Assembly (NCBI GenBank): GCA_020635915.1
Contig: JACJYU010000002.1
Location: forward strand, 680,223-744,222
Length of the DNA: 64,000 nucleotides
Source: Flammeovirgaceae bacterium
GTDB lineage: Bacteria > Bacteroidota > Bacteroidia > Cytophagales > Cyclobacteriaceae
Direction: 5' to 3'
Position numbers and translations under genes: made by a program. Positions within the stretch are counted from its first letter, which is position 1. Each line of letters opens with the position of its first letter. Under the pieces are notes generated by a model, which did no database searches, had not been told where the DNA came from, and was given only the letters and a program-made list of their open reading frames with translations. This document shows positions 16,894-26,106 of the stretch, in pieces.

Positions 16894-17634
16894 ATGGAAA
16901 AGAAGTTCGGTTTAATTGGCCTCACGGTAAGTCATTCCTTTTCTAAAAACTATTTTGACGAAAAGTTTTTCAGGGAAGGCCTTCGCGACTACCACTATGA
17001 CCTGTATGAGTTGAAAAAAATTGAAGACTTAAAACAGTTGCTAAAAGACAACCCGGAAATGTGCGGCCTCAATGTTACCATCCCCTACAAAGTGAACGTG
17101 ATGGGCCTACTGGACGAGATAGATGATTCGGCCAAAAAGATTGGCGCGGTCAATGTTATTAAAATAACGGATGGCAAGCTTTATGGGTACAATACGGATA
17201 GCATTGCCTTTAAAGAAACCTTGGTAAAATGGTTCCCAAACCCAAAGGGGTCCTCTGCCATTATTTTGGGCACGGGTGGGTCGTCCAAGGCGGTGCAACA
17301 GGCCTTGCGCGAGCTGAAGATAGGTTTTAAGTTGGTCTCCAGGGATAAAAGCAAAGCCGATTATACCTATGAAGAATTGAAAGTAAGCGATGGCCTGTCC
17401 CGTTGCAACCTGGTGATCAACACCACCCCGTTGGGCATGTCGCCCAACACCAACGCCCACCCATCCATAGATTACGAGCAATTAACGGACAAGCATTTTG
17501 TTTATGACATCATCTACAACCCGGCCCGAACGGAATTCCTCCAAAAGGCGGAAATGCGGGGTGCTAATTTTAAGAACGGGTTGGAAATGCTGCACAACCA
17601 GGCCGAGAAGGCCTGGGCAATCTGGAACAGTTAA
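16894..17634 (+). CDS. aroE: shikimate 5-dehydrogenase
   Basis: A 246-residue NADPH-dependent enzyme reducing 3-dehydroshikimate to shikimate in aromatic amino acid synthesis. The shikimate-binding motif SHSFSKNYF and the catalytic NVTIPYK (with the conserved Lys) lie in the N-terminal half, and GTGGSSKAV is the nucleotide-binding loop. The C-terminal NGLEMLHNQAEKAW is a family hallmark. ATG at 16894 is preferred over a start 24 bases upstream inside the DUF368 gene. uvrB begins 23 bases after the stop. Confidence 0.95.
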   Translation: MEKKFGLIGLTVSHSFSKNYFDEKFFREGLRDYHYDLYELKKIEDLKQLLKDNPEMCGLNVTIPYKVNVMGLLDEIDDSAKKIGAVNVIKITDGKLYGYNTDSIAFKETLVKWFPNPKGSSAIILGTGGSSKAVQQALRELKIGFKLVSRDKSKADYTYEELKVSDGLSRCNLVINTTPLGMSPNTNAHPSIDYEQLTDKHFVYDIIYNPARTEFLQKAEMRGANFKNGLEMLHNQAEKAWAIWNS

Positions 17635-17656
17635 GCTTAAAAGCCGATATTATAGG

Positions 17657-19681
17657 GTGGATTTTAAACTTACCAGCACATACACCCCTACGGGCGATCA
17701 GCCCAATGCCATTAAACAACTTGCCACGGGGGTAATGTCGGGCGAGCCGCACCAGGTCCTATTGGGGGTAACGGGATCGGGAAAAACCTATACAGTGGCC
17801 AATGTGGTGGCGGAAGTAAACAGGCCCACCCTGGTGCTCAGTCATAATAAAACGCTGGCCGCACAATTGTATGGGGAGTTCAAGCAATTTTTTCCTGAAA
17901 ACGCAGTTGAATATTTCATTTCCTACTACGACTACTACCAACCGGAAGCCTTCATTCCCAGCTCTGGCCTGTATATTGAAAAAGACCTGTCCATCAACGA
18001 TGAGATAGAAAAGCTCAGGCTCAGCGCCACCTCCTCCCTGCTATCGGGCAGAAGGGACGTGATAGTGGTGGCATCGGTCTCATGCATTTATGGCATTGGC
18101 AACCCGGAAGAATTTGGCAAAAACAGGATACAACTTGCCGTTGGCGAAAGTATTCCGCGCAACCAACTGTTGTTTGGCCTGGTTGACATTTTGTACAACC
18201 GGACGGAAGCGGAATTCAAGCGCGGCACATTTCGGGTAAAAGGGGACACGGTGGACGTGTTTTTGGCCTATGCCGATTATGCCGTGCGCATCTATTTCTT
18301 TGGTGATGAAATAGAGGCCATTCAATTGATAGACCCTTTTACGGGAAAGAAAATATCGGACGAAAGGTTGGCCGTTATTTTTCCTGCCAATCTTTTTGTT
18401 ACCGGCAAAGACGCCCTTCAACTGGCCATCCGGGAAATCCAGGACGATATGGTGTTGCAGGTGGGCATGTTTGAGTCGGAAAAAAGGCACCTGGAGGCCA
18501 AGCGGTTAAAGGAACGGACGGAATTTGACATTGAAATGATGCGTGAACTGGGCTATTGCAGCGGTATTGAAAACTATTCGCGCTATTTCGACAGGAGGAA
18601 AGCCGGGGCCAGACCCTTTTGCCTAATCGATTATTTCCCAGACGATTTCCTCACCATCATTGATGAAAGCCACGTGACCGTGCCGCAGATAAGGGCCATG
18701 TGGGGGGGGGACCGGTCCAGGAAGGTCAACCTGGTGGACTATGGTTTCAGGCTGCCCTCCGCAATGGACAACCGTCCCCTCACGTTTAACGAGTTTGAGT
18801 CCATTATGAACCAGGTGATTTATATCAGCGCCACCCCAGCCGAATATGAATTGCGCAAGTCGGAAGGCGTGGTGATCGAGCAGCTCATCCGCCCCACCGG
18901 GTTGTTGGACCCGGAAATCGATGTAAGGCCCAGCAAAAACCAGATTGACGATTTGCTCGAAGAGATAGACGAACGGGTAAAAAAACAAGAGCGTGTGCTG
19001 GTGACCACTTTAACCAAAAGGATGGCGGAGGAGCTCACAAAATTCCTGGAGCGCGCCAGCATCAGGTGCCGTTACATCCATTCCGAGGTGAAAACACTTG
19101 ACCGCGTGGAAATATTAAGGGAATTGCGCCTGGGCATATTTGACGTGCTGGTGGGCGTCAACCTATTGAGGGAAGGACTGGACTTGCCCGAGGTATCGTT
19201 GGTGGCCATCCTTGATGCAGACAAAGAAGGTTTTTTAAGGAACCAAAGGTCGCTGGTGCAAACCATAGGCCGTGCAGCCCGCAATGAAAACGGCAAGGTA
19301 ATCATGTATGCGGATAAAATAACGGAATCCATGCAAGTGGCCATAGACGAAACGAACCGGAGAAGGAAGACGCAGCAAGATTACAATTTGAAGCACGGCA
19401 TTGTGCCCAAAACAATTTTAAAATCCAAGGAAGCCATACTGGAACAAACAAAGGTGGCCGATTCCAAAAAGGCAACCAAACGGTACTATATCGAAGAGGA
19501 GGGCAAATCCCTTGCCGCGGACCCCGTAGTAGCCTACATGAACCTGGAGGAATTGAAAAAAATGGCCGAGAGGACAAAGAAGGCAATGGAGAAAGCCGCT
19601 AAAGAACTTGAGTTCATTGAAGCAGCCCGTTTAAGGGACGAATACCTCGCTTTGCAAAAGCTTATAGATGAAAAGAAATAG
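17657..19681 (+). CDS. uvrB: excinuclease ABC subunit B
   Basis: A 674-residue helicase-like subunit of nucleotide excision repair that verifies damage handed over by UvrA and recruits UvrC. Walker A GVTGSGKT, the beta-hairpin region YYDYYQPEAFIPSSGLY, the helicase segments TLTKRMAEELT and GVNLLREGLDLPEVSLV, and the C-terminal UVR domain (ELEFIEAARLRDEY) are all present. The GTG at 17657 gives the canonical N-terminus (DFKLTSTYTPTGDQPNAI); an in-frame start at 17498 would overlap aroE. The length is normal. Confidence 0.97.
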   Translation: MDFKLTSTYTPTGDQPNAIKQLATGVMSGEPHQVLLGVTGSGKTYTVANVVAEVNRPTLVLSHNKTLAAQLYGEFKQFFPENAVEYFISYYDYYQPEAFIPSSGLYIEKDLSINDEIEKLRLSATSSLLSGRRDVIVVASVSCIYGIGNPEEFGKNRIQLAVGESIPRNQLLFGLVDILYNRTEAEFKRGTFRVKGDTVDVFLAYADYAVRIYFFGDEIEAIQLIDPFTGKKISDERLAVIFPANLFVTGKDALQLAIREIQDDMVLQVGMFESEKRHLEAKRLKERTEFDIEMMRELGYCSGIENYSRYFDRRKAGARPFCLIDYFPDDFLTIIDESHVTVPQIRAMWGGDRSRKVNLVDYGFRLPSAMDNRPLTFNEFESIMNQVIYISATPAEYELRKSEGVVIEQLIRPTGLLDPEIDVRPSKNQIDDLLEEIDERVKKQERVLVTTLTKRMAEELTKFLERASIRCRYIHSEVKTLDRVEILRELRLGIFDVLVGVNLLREGLDLPEVSLVAILDADKEGFLRNQRSLVQTIGRAARNENGKVIMYADKITESMQVAIDETNRRRKTQQDYNLKHGIVPKTILKSKEAILEQTKVADSKKATKRYYIEEEGKSLAADPVVAYMNLEELKKMAERTKKAMEKAAKELEFIEAARLRDEYLALQKLIDEKK

Positions 19682-19714
19682 TGTTGGATAATTATTTTTT
19701 TAAATTTTCCGTTT

Positions 19715-20137
19715 ATGAAAAAGTTTTTGATGATTGCCTTGATGTTTGGAATGGCCCATGTGGTTGCTGCCCAAAGTACGGGCGATATCATGATAGGGGG
19801 CGGGTTGGATGTATTAAAAACAGACAACCCGGGCTTGTTTGAAAAATCCCAAATCGGCATTGAGGCAAACTATTTTGTGGTCCGGCACTTTGCGGTCGGC
19901 CTGGGGGGCGAAATCTGGTCGGACCAAAAGAACTCATTCTCAATGGGGGCCCGATGGTATGCCAATGATAATGTTTTTCTTAAGTTCAAAGGCCTGATAG
20001 GTGCCAATGATGTGGCCCTGGGCGGTGGGTATGCCAAGGCGTTGTCCCAATACCTGCGGTTGGAGGGCATGGGCGATTTTTACGTTAACAGTACCGAGTT
20101 TGGCATCAGGATAGGCCTGGGCTACGTGATAAAATAA
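19715..20137 (+). CDS. small outer-membrane beta-barrel-like protein
   Basis: A 140-residue protein with an N-terminal signal peptide (MKKFLMIALMFGMAHVVAAQ) and a body of alternating polar/hydrophobic strands rich in Gly and aromatic residues (YFVVRHFAVGLGGEI, GARWYANDNVFLKFKGL), ending IGLGYVIK. This fits a small porin-like or OmpW/OmpA-type barrel of the outer membrane. No specific family or ligand is recognised. It is the last gene before a very strong hairpin. Confidence 0.72.
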   Translation: MKKFLMIALMFGMAHVVAAQSTGDIMIGGGLDVLKTDNPGLFEKSQIGIEANYFVVRHFAVGLGGEIWSDQKNSFSMGARWYANDNVFLKFKGLIGANDVALGGGYAKALSQYLRLEGMGDFYVNSTEFGIRIGLGYVIK

Positions 20138-20151
20138 AAAGAAAAAGAAAA

Positions 20152-20191
20152 GGGACCAAAAGGCCTTCTTTTAAGAAGGCCTTTTGGTCCC
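20152..20191. terminator. bidirectional intrinsic terminator
   Basis: Arms 20152-20170 and 20173-20191 are perfectly complementary over 19 bp with a two-base TT loop. The left arm opens GGGACC and closes CTTCTT. An A-rich stretch precedes the left arm and gives a U-rich tail on the minus strand. It separates the beta-barrel gene (plus) from the convergent superoxide dismutase gene (minus). Confidence 0.88.
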
Positions 20192-20221
20192 TTACAAAAT
20201 AAGTTATTTCAGGGAAACCGG

Positions 20222-20824
20222 TCAGGCACCAAACCGTTTCGCCACTTCTTCCCAGTTCACCACATTCCAAAAAGCAGCAACATAATCCGGCCTGCGGTTC
20301 TGGTAGTTGAGGTAGTATGCATGTTCCCACACGTCCAGGCCAAGGATGGGTGTCCCTTTTGCCTCGGCCACATCCATCAACGGATTGTCCTGGTTGGGGG
20401 TGCTGGTGATGGCCAATTTGCCATTGCCATCTTTGATCAGCCATGCCCACCCGGACCCAAATCGGCCGGCTGCGGCAGCATTGAATTTGGCCTTCATCTC
20501 GTCAAAGGACCCAAACGATGCATTAATGGCATCGGCCAGTGCACCGGAAGGGCTTCCACCACCCTTGGGCCCCATTACCGTCCAAAACAGGCTGTGGTTG
20601 TAGTGGCCGCCACCATTGTTGCGGACCGCCACCGGGTATTTTGAAACATTCTTGCAAATGTCTTCAAGGGCCATTTTTTCGGCATCTGTGCCTTCAATTG
20701 CCTTGTTTAGATTGGTAACATAACCGTTATGGTGTTTTCCATGATGGATCTCCATGGTGCGCGCATCAATATGTGGCTCCAATGCATTAAAATCATATGG
20801 AAGTTTGGGAAGTGTAAATGCCAT
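20222..20824 (-). CDS. superoxide dismutase (Fe/Mn family)
   Basis: A 200-residue cytoplasmic enzyme dismutating superoxide to oxygen and hydrogen peroxide. Metal ligands are visible in HHGKHHNGYV, GGGHYNHSLFW and the C-terminal LDVWEHAYYLNYQNRR (Asp and His). The choice between iron and manganese is not certain from sequence. ATG at 20824 is preferred to a TTG two codons upstream. A TATATTTG promoter element lies about 44 bases upstream. Confidence 0.95.
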   Translation of the reverse strand: MAFTLPKLPYDFNALEPHIDARTMEIHHGKHHNGYVTNLNKAIEGTDAEKMALEDICKNVSKYPVAVRNNGGGHYNHSLFWTVMGPKGGGSPSGALADAINASFGSFDEMKAKFNAAAAGRFGSGWAWLIKDGNGKLAITSTPNQDNPLMDVAEAKGTPILGLDVWEHAYYLNYQNRRPDYVAAFWNVVNWEEVAKRFGA

Positions 20825-20867
20825 GTTCAACTGTTGTTTAAAAGTGAAAAATAAGATGTATTGCCTT

Positions 20868-20875
20868 CAAATATA
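20868..20875 (-). promoter_or_regulatory. -7 promoter element TATATTTG for superoxide dismutase
   Basis: The minus strand reads TATATTTG, an exact TAnnTTTG match, about 44 bases before the ATG at 20824. No clear -33 TTG is seen. The remainder of the 218-base gap up to the EamA gene shows nothing else recognisable. Confidence 0.45.
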
Positions 20876-21042
20876 CTAACTAAACGGCCTGGTAAAAAGT
20901 TTGCCCATCGCCCCTATTATTGGACGTTTTTGCCCTGCCTGCCGTCAAAAAAAATAATAATGTGAAATTGCCTATCCATTCGATATTAGCACCAACTTTG
21001 GGGCGGCTAAAAAACACCCGAAACCCGTATTCATGTGGCGAA

Positions 21043-21969
21043 ATGATGAAAAGCCATAACAACATACTCCCTTACCTGGCGCTTGCCGTGGTCTGCGTGG
21101 CCTGGGGGACCACCTACCTGGCGCTCAGGATTGGGGTCCTTGGGTTTCCCCCTTTCCTTTTCAGCGCCTTAAGGCAACTGGCCGCAGGCACCCTGCTTGT
21201 AGGTGGCCTCGTCTTTTTTGGAAAAGAAAAACTACCAGGAAAATCAGCCCTGACCGGGCAGGCAATTGGCGGCTTTTTTATGATCACCCTTGGCAATGGA
21301 CTGGTGGGTTGGGCCGAGGTGCACGTGCCCAGTGGGGTGGCCGCAGTCATTTGTGCCATGGTGCCCATTTGGGTAATCCTGATCAACCTGGTCATGGCAA
21401 AGGACGAAAAACCAACGGTCCCCATAGTGATGGGGCTATTAATCGGGCTGTTTGGCATTGCCATGATATTTGGTGACAACCTGGGCGGCTTTGCCGTGCC
21501 CGGGTATGCATGGGGCATAGTTTTCATCACAGTGGCCAACCTGGGCTGGGCGGCCGGCAGCATCTGGATGAAGCGCAAGAACCAATCGTCCAACGCATTC
21601 TTGAATGCCGGCCTTCAAATGTTCTTCGGGGGGCTATGGCTCCTCCCCTTCAGCCTGGCATTTGACGACCTGCATGCCCTGCAATGGCGCAGCGATGTTG
21701 TTTATTCATTGTTTTACCTCATCTTTATTGGCTCTATTGCCGCTTACGGTTGTTATTCCTACGCGATAAAAAAGCTGCCCCTCACCGTGGTAACGCTCTA
21801 TGCGTATATTAACCCTATTGTGGCCGTGGTACTGGGGTGGGCCATACTGGACGAAACACTGAACATGCGCGTGGCCATGGCCATCGGGATAACCCTTAGT
21901 GGGATTTACATCGTAAACCGGGGGTACCAGTTCAGAAAACTTTGGAAGTCACAACTGTCAACCAAATAA
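21043..21969 (+). CDS. EamA family drug/metabolite transporter
   Basis: A 308-residue inner-membrane protein with about ten predicted TM helices in two EamA halves (for example PYLALAVVCVAWGTTYLALR at the start and YAYINPIVAVVLGWAIL near the end). Members export amino acids, purines or other metabolites by proton antiport; the substrate is not predictable. Two adjacent ATGs (21043 and 21046) begin the mature N-terminus; the open frame extends upstream to a TTG at 20920 but that extension is not hydrophobic or conserved-looking. It is followed after 2 bases by the cupin gene. Confidence 0.88.
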   Translation: MMKSHNNILPYLALAVVCVAWGTTYLALRIGVLGFPPFLFSALRQLAAGTLLVGGLVFFGKEKLPGKSALTGQAIGGFFMITLGNGLVGWAEVHVPSGVAAVICAMVPIWVILINLVMAKDEKPTVPIVMGLLIGLFGIAMIFGDNLGGFAVPGYAWGIVFITVANLGWAAGSIWMKRKNQSSNAFLNAGLQMFFGGLWLLPFSLAFDDLHALQWRSDVVYSLFYLIFIGSIAAYGCYSYAIKKLPLTVVTLYAYINPIVAVVLGWAILDETLNMRVAMAIGITLSGIYIVNRGYQFRKLWKSQLSTK

Positions 21970-21971
21970 AA

Positions 21972-22313
21972 ATGATTGCCATTCCATACCAAACCATCGA
22001 TTGGGACAAAGTAAAAGTAACCGAACACCCCGGTGAACAGGGAACTGCCTACTGGCGGACGATAAGCCACGGGGCCTTGCGGGTGAGGATGGTGGAGTAT
22101 TCGCCCGGGTACAAGGCAGACCATTGGTGCGAAAAAGGCCATATCATCTTTTGTGTGAGGGGCGAATTAACCTCTGAACTGGCCGATGGCACAACACAAG
22201 TACTGAGGCAGAACATGGGCTATCACGTAAGTGATGGGCTTAGCCAACACCGGTCATCCACCCGAGAAGGTGCCGTGTTGTTTATTGTTGATGGCGAATT
22301 CCTAAGTTCGTGA
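21972..22313 (+). CDS. DHCW motif cupin-fold protein
   Basis: A 113-residue single-domain cupin. The motif ADHWCEKGHI at about residues 46-55 identifies the DHCW-type cupin family, and the remainder has the double-stranded beta-helix pattern. Metal or small-molecule binding is likely but no activity is established. It follows the EamA gene by two bases and precedes a PLP enzyme gene by 20 bases, so the three are probably co-transcribed. Confidence 0.82.
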   Translation: MIAIPYQTIDWDKVKVTEHPGEQGTAYWRTISHGALRVRMVEYSPGYKADHWCEKGHIIFCVRGELTSELADGTTQVLRQNMGYHVSDGLSQHRSSTREGAVLFIVDGEFLSS

Positions 22314-22333
22314 AGACATGAAAAAATAGAGGG

Positions 22334-23740
22334 GTGAAAAAAGATTTACCAATACAAGAACACTTGTTTTCGGAAATGCAGCCTGGCCTTTTTGACAAGG
22401 CCCATGCGTATGGCCTGGAGTACCTTTCAACGGTATTTGACAGGAGGGTTTTCCCTGATGCCGCTGCATTGGCCAACCTGGATAAGTTCGTTGAGGAGAT
22501 GCCCGGTCCATCCACGCCAGCGGAAAAAGTCATTGACCTGCTCCACCGGTATGGGGCCCCGGCCACGGTAGCCACGTTGGGCGGAAGGTATTTTGGTTTT
22601 GTTACCGGCAGTGTAGTACCCGCCAGCCTTGCCGCAAAAACTTTATCCTCGTTTTGGGACCAGGTATCGGCCATGCAGGTAATGTCCCCGGTCACCGCCA
22701 GGCTTGAGGCCATCGTTGAAAAATGGCTTTTGGCCCTTTTCAAATTGCCCCCATCCACTGTTGCCGGTTTTGTCAGTGGCTCCTCCATGGCCAATTTTTG
22801 CGGGCTGGCGGCAGCCCGGTTCAGGATATTGAAAAGCCAGGGCTGGGACATGGCCGAAAATGGACTTTATGGTGCCCCCAGGATAAGGGTAGTGACAGGA
22901 AAGCACGCCCACTCCACTATCCTCAAGGCCATTTCCCTTGTTGGCCTGGGAAAGTCAAATATCGAATGGGTGGACGTAGATGGCCAGGGCCGCATCGTCC
23001 CCGAGGCCATACCTCCGCTGGGCGCCAACACCATTCTCATCTTGCAGGCCGGAAACGTAAATAGCGGCTCTTTTGACGACTTTCATGCTATTTGCAAAAA
23101 GGCCAGCACGCAAGGGGCTTGGGTGCATATTGACGGGGCTTTTGGCTTGTGGGCGCAGGCCTCAAAAAAACTTAGCCATTTAACGCAGGGAATCGGGTTT
23201 GCCCATTCATGGGCCGTGGATGCCCATAAAACATTGAACACTCCTTATGACTCCGGTGTTGTATTATGTGCGGACAAAGAAGCGCTGGTATCATCGCTCC
23301 ATATGTCCGGGGGGTACATTATTACGGGCCATGAATGGGATGGCATGCTGTACACCCCGGAAATGTCCAGGCGTGCACGCGTAATCGAACTATGGGCAGC
23401 CTTAAAAGCCTTGGGAAAAAGCGGGCTTGACGAAATGATAGGCGGCTTCCACCAACGGGCCGTACAATTTTCCGAGGGACTCAAAAAAATTGATGGGTTC
23501 AAAATCCTCAACGAAGTAGTGTTCAACCAGGTATTGGCTTGCTGCGAAACGGATGAGATAACGGACCAAACCATTGCCAAAGTCCAGGAACTTGGGGAAT
23601 GTTGGGTGGGCGGTACCACCTGGCAGGGAAAAAAAGCAATAAGGATAAGCATATGCTCATGGGCAACCACGGAAACGGACGTAGGGCGGGCTGTAAAATC
23701 TTTTGAAACCGCCTTGAAGATTGTGCTAAACAAAAAATAG
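22334..23740 (+). CDS. PLP-dependent group II decarboxylase-like enzyme
   Basis: A 468-residue fold-type I enzyme. The Schiff-base lysine is Lys299 in WAVDAHKTLN, preceded by the PLP-ring His/Asp region VHIDGAFG. The family includes aromatic-amino-acid, glutamate and diaminobutyrate decarboxylases; the particular substrate is not clear. The GTG at 22334 has GAGGGG just upstream as ribosome-binding site. It is downstream of an EamA exporter, which would fit export of an amine or amino acid product, but this is inference. Confidence 0.88.
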   Translation: MKKDLPIQEHLFSEMQPGLFDKAHAYGLEYLSTVFDRRVFPDAAALANLDKFVEEMPGPSTPAEKVIDLLHRYGAPATVATLGGRYFGFVTGSVVPASLAAKTLSSFWDQVSAMQVMSPVTARLEAIVEKWLLALFKLPPSTVAGFVSGSSMANFCGLAAARFRILKSQGWDMAENGLYGAPRIRVVTGKHAHSTILKAISLVGLGKSNIEWVDVDGQGRIVPEAIPPLGANTILILQAGNVNSGSFDDFHAICKKASTQGAWVHIDGAFGLWAQASKKLSHLTQGIGFAHSWAVDAHKTLNTPYDSGVVLCADKEALVSSLHMSGGYIITGHEWDGMLYTPEMSRRARVIELWAALKALGKSGLDEMIGGFHQRAVQFSEGLKKIDGFKILNEVVFNQVLACCETDEITDQTIAKVQELGECWVGGTTWQGKKAIRISICSWATTETDVGRAVKSFETALKIVLNKK

Positions 23741-23840
23741 ACATTAATAAAATGTACTTAAATAGGGGTTATGCCATCGGTATGAATCCTCAACGGGAAT
23801 CGGATTTTAGCAGGTTTTGGTATAAGACATTTACTAACAA

Positions 23841-24347
23841 ATGAAAAACACGTTATGGTTTGAAAGGGAATTTAAGTTTGGGATGCCGCCCGGCATGCTG
23901 CCCTTCTTCATCGAAAGGCTTTCGTTTACCGCCTTAAGGCTGGAACAAAAGGTAAGGGGCATTGACGAGAAAACCCTTTCTCTAAAATTGGACGGCAAAT
24001 GGTCAGTCAAGCAGAACATCGGCCACCTGGCAGAAGTGGACGAGGTGGCCCTGAGAAGAATTGACGAAATAACCAATGGTGTGCCACAAATGTCACCGGC
24101 AGTTTTTGAACCGGGAAAAGACTATAATGCCATGCCCATTGCCGAGGTGATTGGGATTTTCAAAACCAACAGGGAAGCCAATATCAACCGGTATCGCATG
24201 CTACAGGAGCCTGATTTGGAAAAAACATCGTTGCATCCCCGCCTGAAAGTGAAGATGAACGTGGTTGACCTGGCCATGTTTGATGCCGAACACGATGACC
24301 ACCATTTGGTAAGGATCAACGAAATCCTAAATACGCTGTCACGATAA
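23841..24347 (+). CDS. DinB family protein
   Basis: A 168-residue four-helix-bundle protein of the DinB/YfiT superfamily. The three-His metal site is suggested by NIGHLAEVDE and the C-terminal DAEHDDHHL. Bacteroidota carry many such proteins; some act as thiol transferases, but this one has no assigned reaction. The 100-base gap before it holds a 30-codon frame overlapping its ATG, considered under rejected items. Confidence 0.88.
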   Translation: MKNTLWFEREFKFGMPPGMLPFFIERLSFTALRLEQKVRGIDEKTLSLKLDGKWSVKQNIGHLAEVDEVALRRIDEITNGVPQMSPAVFEPGKDYNAMPIAEVIGIFKTNREANINRYRMLQEPDLEKTSLHPRLKVKMNVVDLAMFDAEHDDHHLVRINEILNTLSR

Positions 24348-24378
24348 TAAAACAATAAACCAAAAAAACATTTTTAGC

Positions 24379-24990
24379 ATGTATGCGCCTAAATACCACA
24401 GGAACAACAACAAGGAAGAACAACTGGGCTTTATAAGGAAAAATAGTTTTGGGATGCTGGTCAGCGAGGTGGGCAACAGGCCCTGGGCCACCCATATCCC
24501 TTTCATCCTCAACGATGAACGCACAAAACTGACAAGCCATATATCAAGGGGAAACGTACAATGGAAGCATTTTTCCCCTGAAAAGGAGGTAATGGTGGCC
24601 TTCCTTGGCCCCGATGCCTATGTGTCCTCCTCATGGTACAACCACGAAAACGTACCTACCTGGAACTATATGGCCGTGCATGTTTACGGGCACCTCCGTA
24701 TCATCGAAGGGGGAGAACTAAAGGCTTCGCTCGAACAGATGATGGATCATTTTGAGGCCGGATCAGCCCATCCTGTTTCGCTGGATAAAATGACACCCGC
24801 TTATGTGGAGAGGGAGGTCCGCGGTATCGTGGCGTTCGAAATCACCATCAACCAAATCGATGCGGTTTTCAAACTCTCCCAAAACAGGGACAAGGAAGAC
24901 TATGAAAACATCATTGCCGAGCTAAACAAAAAAGAAGACGGCAAAGCCAGGAAAGTGGCCAAAGAAATGAAAGACCGTAGCCCCTATTGA
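24379..24990 (+). CDS. FMN-binding negative transcriptional regulator (PaiB-like)
   Basis: A 203-residue split-barrel flavin-binding protein. Family motifs are the N-terminal MYAPKYHR, the ATHIPFIL strand, the SHISRGNVQWK segment and WYNHENVPTWNY. PaiB in Bacillus affects sporulation and protease genes, but homologues elsewhere may be FMN-dependent oxidoreductases, so the regulator name is by homology only. It lies 31 bases downstream of the DinB gene. Confidence 0.9.
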   Translation: MYAPKYHRNNNKEEQLGFIRKNSFGMLVSEVGNRPWATHIPFILNDERTKLTSHISRGNVQWKHFSPEKEVMVAFLGPDAYVSSSWYNHENVPTWNYMAVHVYGHLRIIEGGELKASLEQMMDHFEAGSAHPVSLDKMTPAYVEREVRGIVAFEITINQIDAVFKLSQNRDKEDYENIIAELNKKEDGKARKVAKEMKDRSPY

Positions 24991-25029
24991 GCATTTTGGA
25001 TATATTTATTCCAATAAGGAAATATAAAA

Positions 25030-26103
25030 ATGGCAACATTCAATGAAATACCTATCAAGCGCACCAAGGATTCGCGGCTTCCTGATGTGGATTTTGACCA
25101 ACTGGAATTTGGCAAATATATTTCGGACCACATGGTGGTGGCCACCTATGCCAACAAAAGCTGGGGCAACCCGGGGATAGTCCCCTACGGGGACCTTCCG
25201 ATGAGCCCCGCCATGCTGTCCCTGCACTATGGACAATCCGTATTTGAAGGGATGAAGGCTTTCAAAATGAACGATGGTAACATCAGTATTTTCCGTTTGG
25301 AAAAACACCATGCCCGTCTCAACAAATCGCTGGCCAGGATGTGCATGCCTGAAATCAGCTTGGGCATGTTTGCAGGGTCACTGCATGCGTTGGTCCAACT
25401 GGACCACCAGTGGGTCCCGGGCAAGGATGGATCGTCCCTTTACATAAGGCCTGTTGTCTTTGCCTCTGAAGCACGCCTGGGCGTAAAGGTTTCCGACCTC
25501 TACAAGTTCATTGTCATGACGACCCCCGTAGGCCCTTATTTCAACAAACCTTACCGATTGAAGGTGGAGGACTACTACGTGCGCACCTGCGAAGGGGGCA
25601 CCGGCTTTGCCAAATGTGCCGGCAATTATGGGGGCGCGTTTTATCCCACACAGGTAGCCAGGGACGAGGGCTTCGACCAGGTGCTTTGGACAGACCATAA
25701 GGTCCACGAATACATCGATGAGGTAGGGATGATGAACGTAATGTTTGTTATTGACGGAAAACTCATCACCCCTTCGTTGAACACCGCCATATTGGATGGC
25801 GTTACGCGCGACTCGATCCTTGCCCTGGCCAAAGAAATGGGTTTTCCCATGGAAGAAAGAAGGATAAAACTGGAAGAATTGGAGAAGGGTTTTAAAAACG
25901 GGACGATAACGGAAGCATTTGGGGCGGGCACCGCTGCCGTAGTGGCCCCTATCCAATCGATCCGTATCCATGGCGTGGATTATACCGTGCCCCTTCCCGA
26001 TGGCCATAGTTTTCAATTAAAAATAAAAAAACAATTGATGGATATCAGGACAGGGGCTGCCCCAGACAAGCACCAATGGAATTATATCATCAAGATAAAA
26101 TAA
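25030..26103 (+). CDS. ilvE: branched-chain amino acid aminotransferase
   Basis: A 357-residue fold-type IV PLP enzyme that transaminates leucine, isoleucine and valine with 2-oxoglutarate. The region YGQSVFEGMKAFK, the LYIRPVVFASE strand, the catalytic lysine in ECAKCAGNYGG-like GFAKCAGNYGGAF, and GTAAVVAPI are typical of the long (bacterial type 2/mammalian-like) class. AAGGAA upstream of the ATG is a possible ribosome-binding site. It ends three bases before the next ATG. Confidence 0.95.
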   Translation: MATFNEIPIKRTKDSRLPDVDFDQLEFGKYISDHMVVATYANKSWGNPGIVPYGDLPMSPAMLSLHYGQSVFEGMKAFKMNDGNISIFRLEKHHARLNKSLARMCMPEISLGMFAGSLHALVQLDHQWVPGKDGSSLYIRPVVFASEARLGVKVSDLYKFIVMTTPVGPYFNKPYRLKVEDYYVRTCEGGTGFAKCAGNYGGAFYPTQVARDEGFDQVLWTDHKVHEYIDEVGMMNVMFVIDGKLITPSLNTAILDGVTRDSILALAKEMGFPMEERRIKLEELEKGFKNGTITEAFGAGTAAVVAPIQSIRIHGVDYTVPLPDGHSFQLKIKKQLMDIRTGAAPDKHQWNYIIKIK

Positions 26104-26106
26104 GCC

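Noticed and set aside
17498..17656. Longer uvrB start overlapping aroE
   Set aside because: UvrB proteins begin at the GTG 17657; the extension is in the wrong frame of aroE.
23752..23844. 30-codon frame that overlaps the DinB start codon (ATGA)
   Set aside because: A frame this short is expected by chance, and it has no promoter or recognisable motif.
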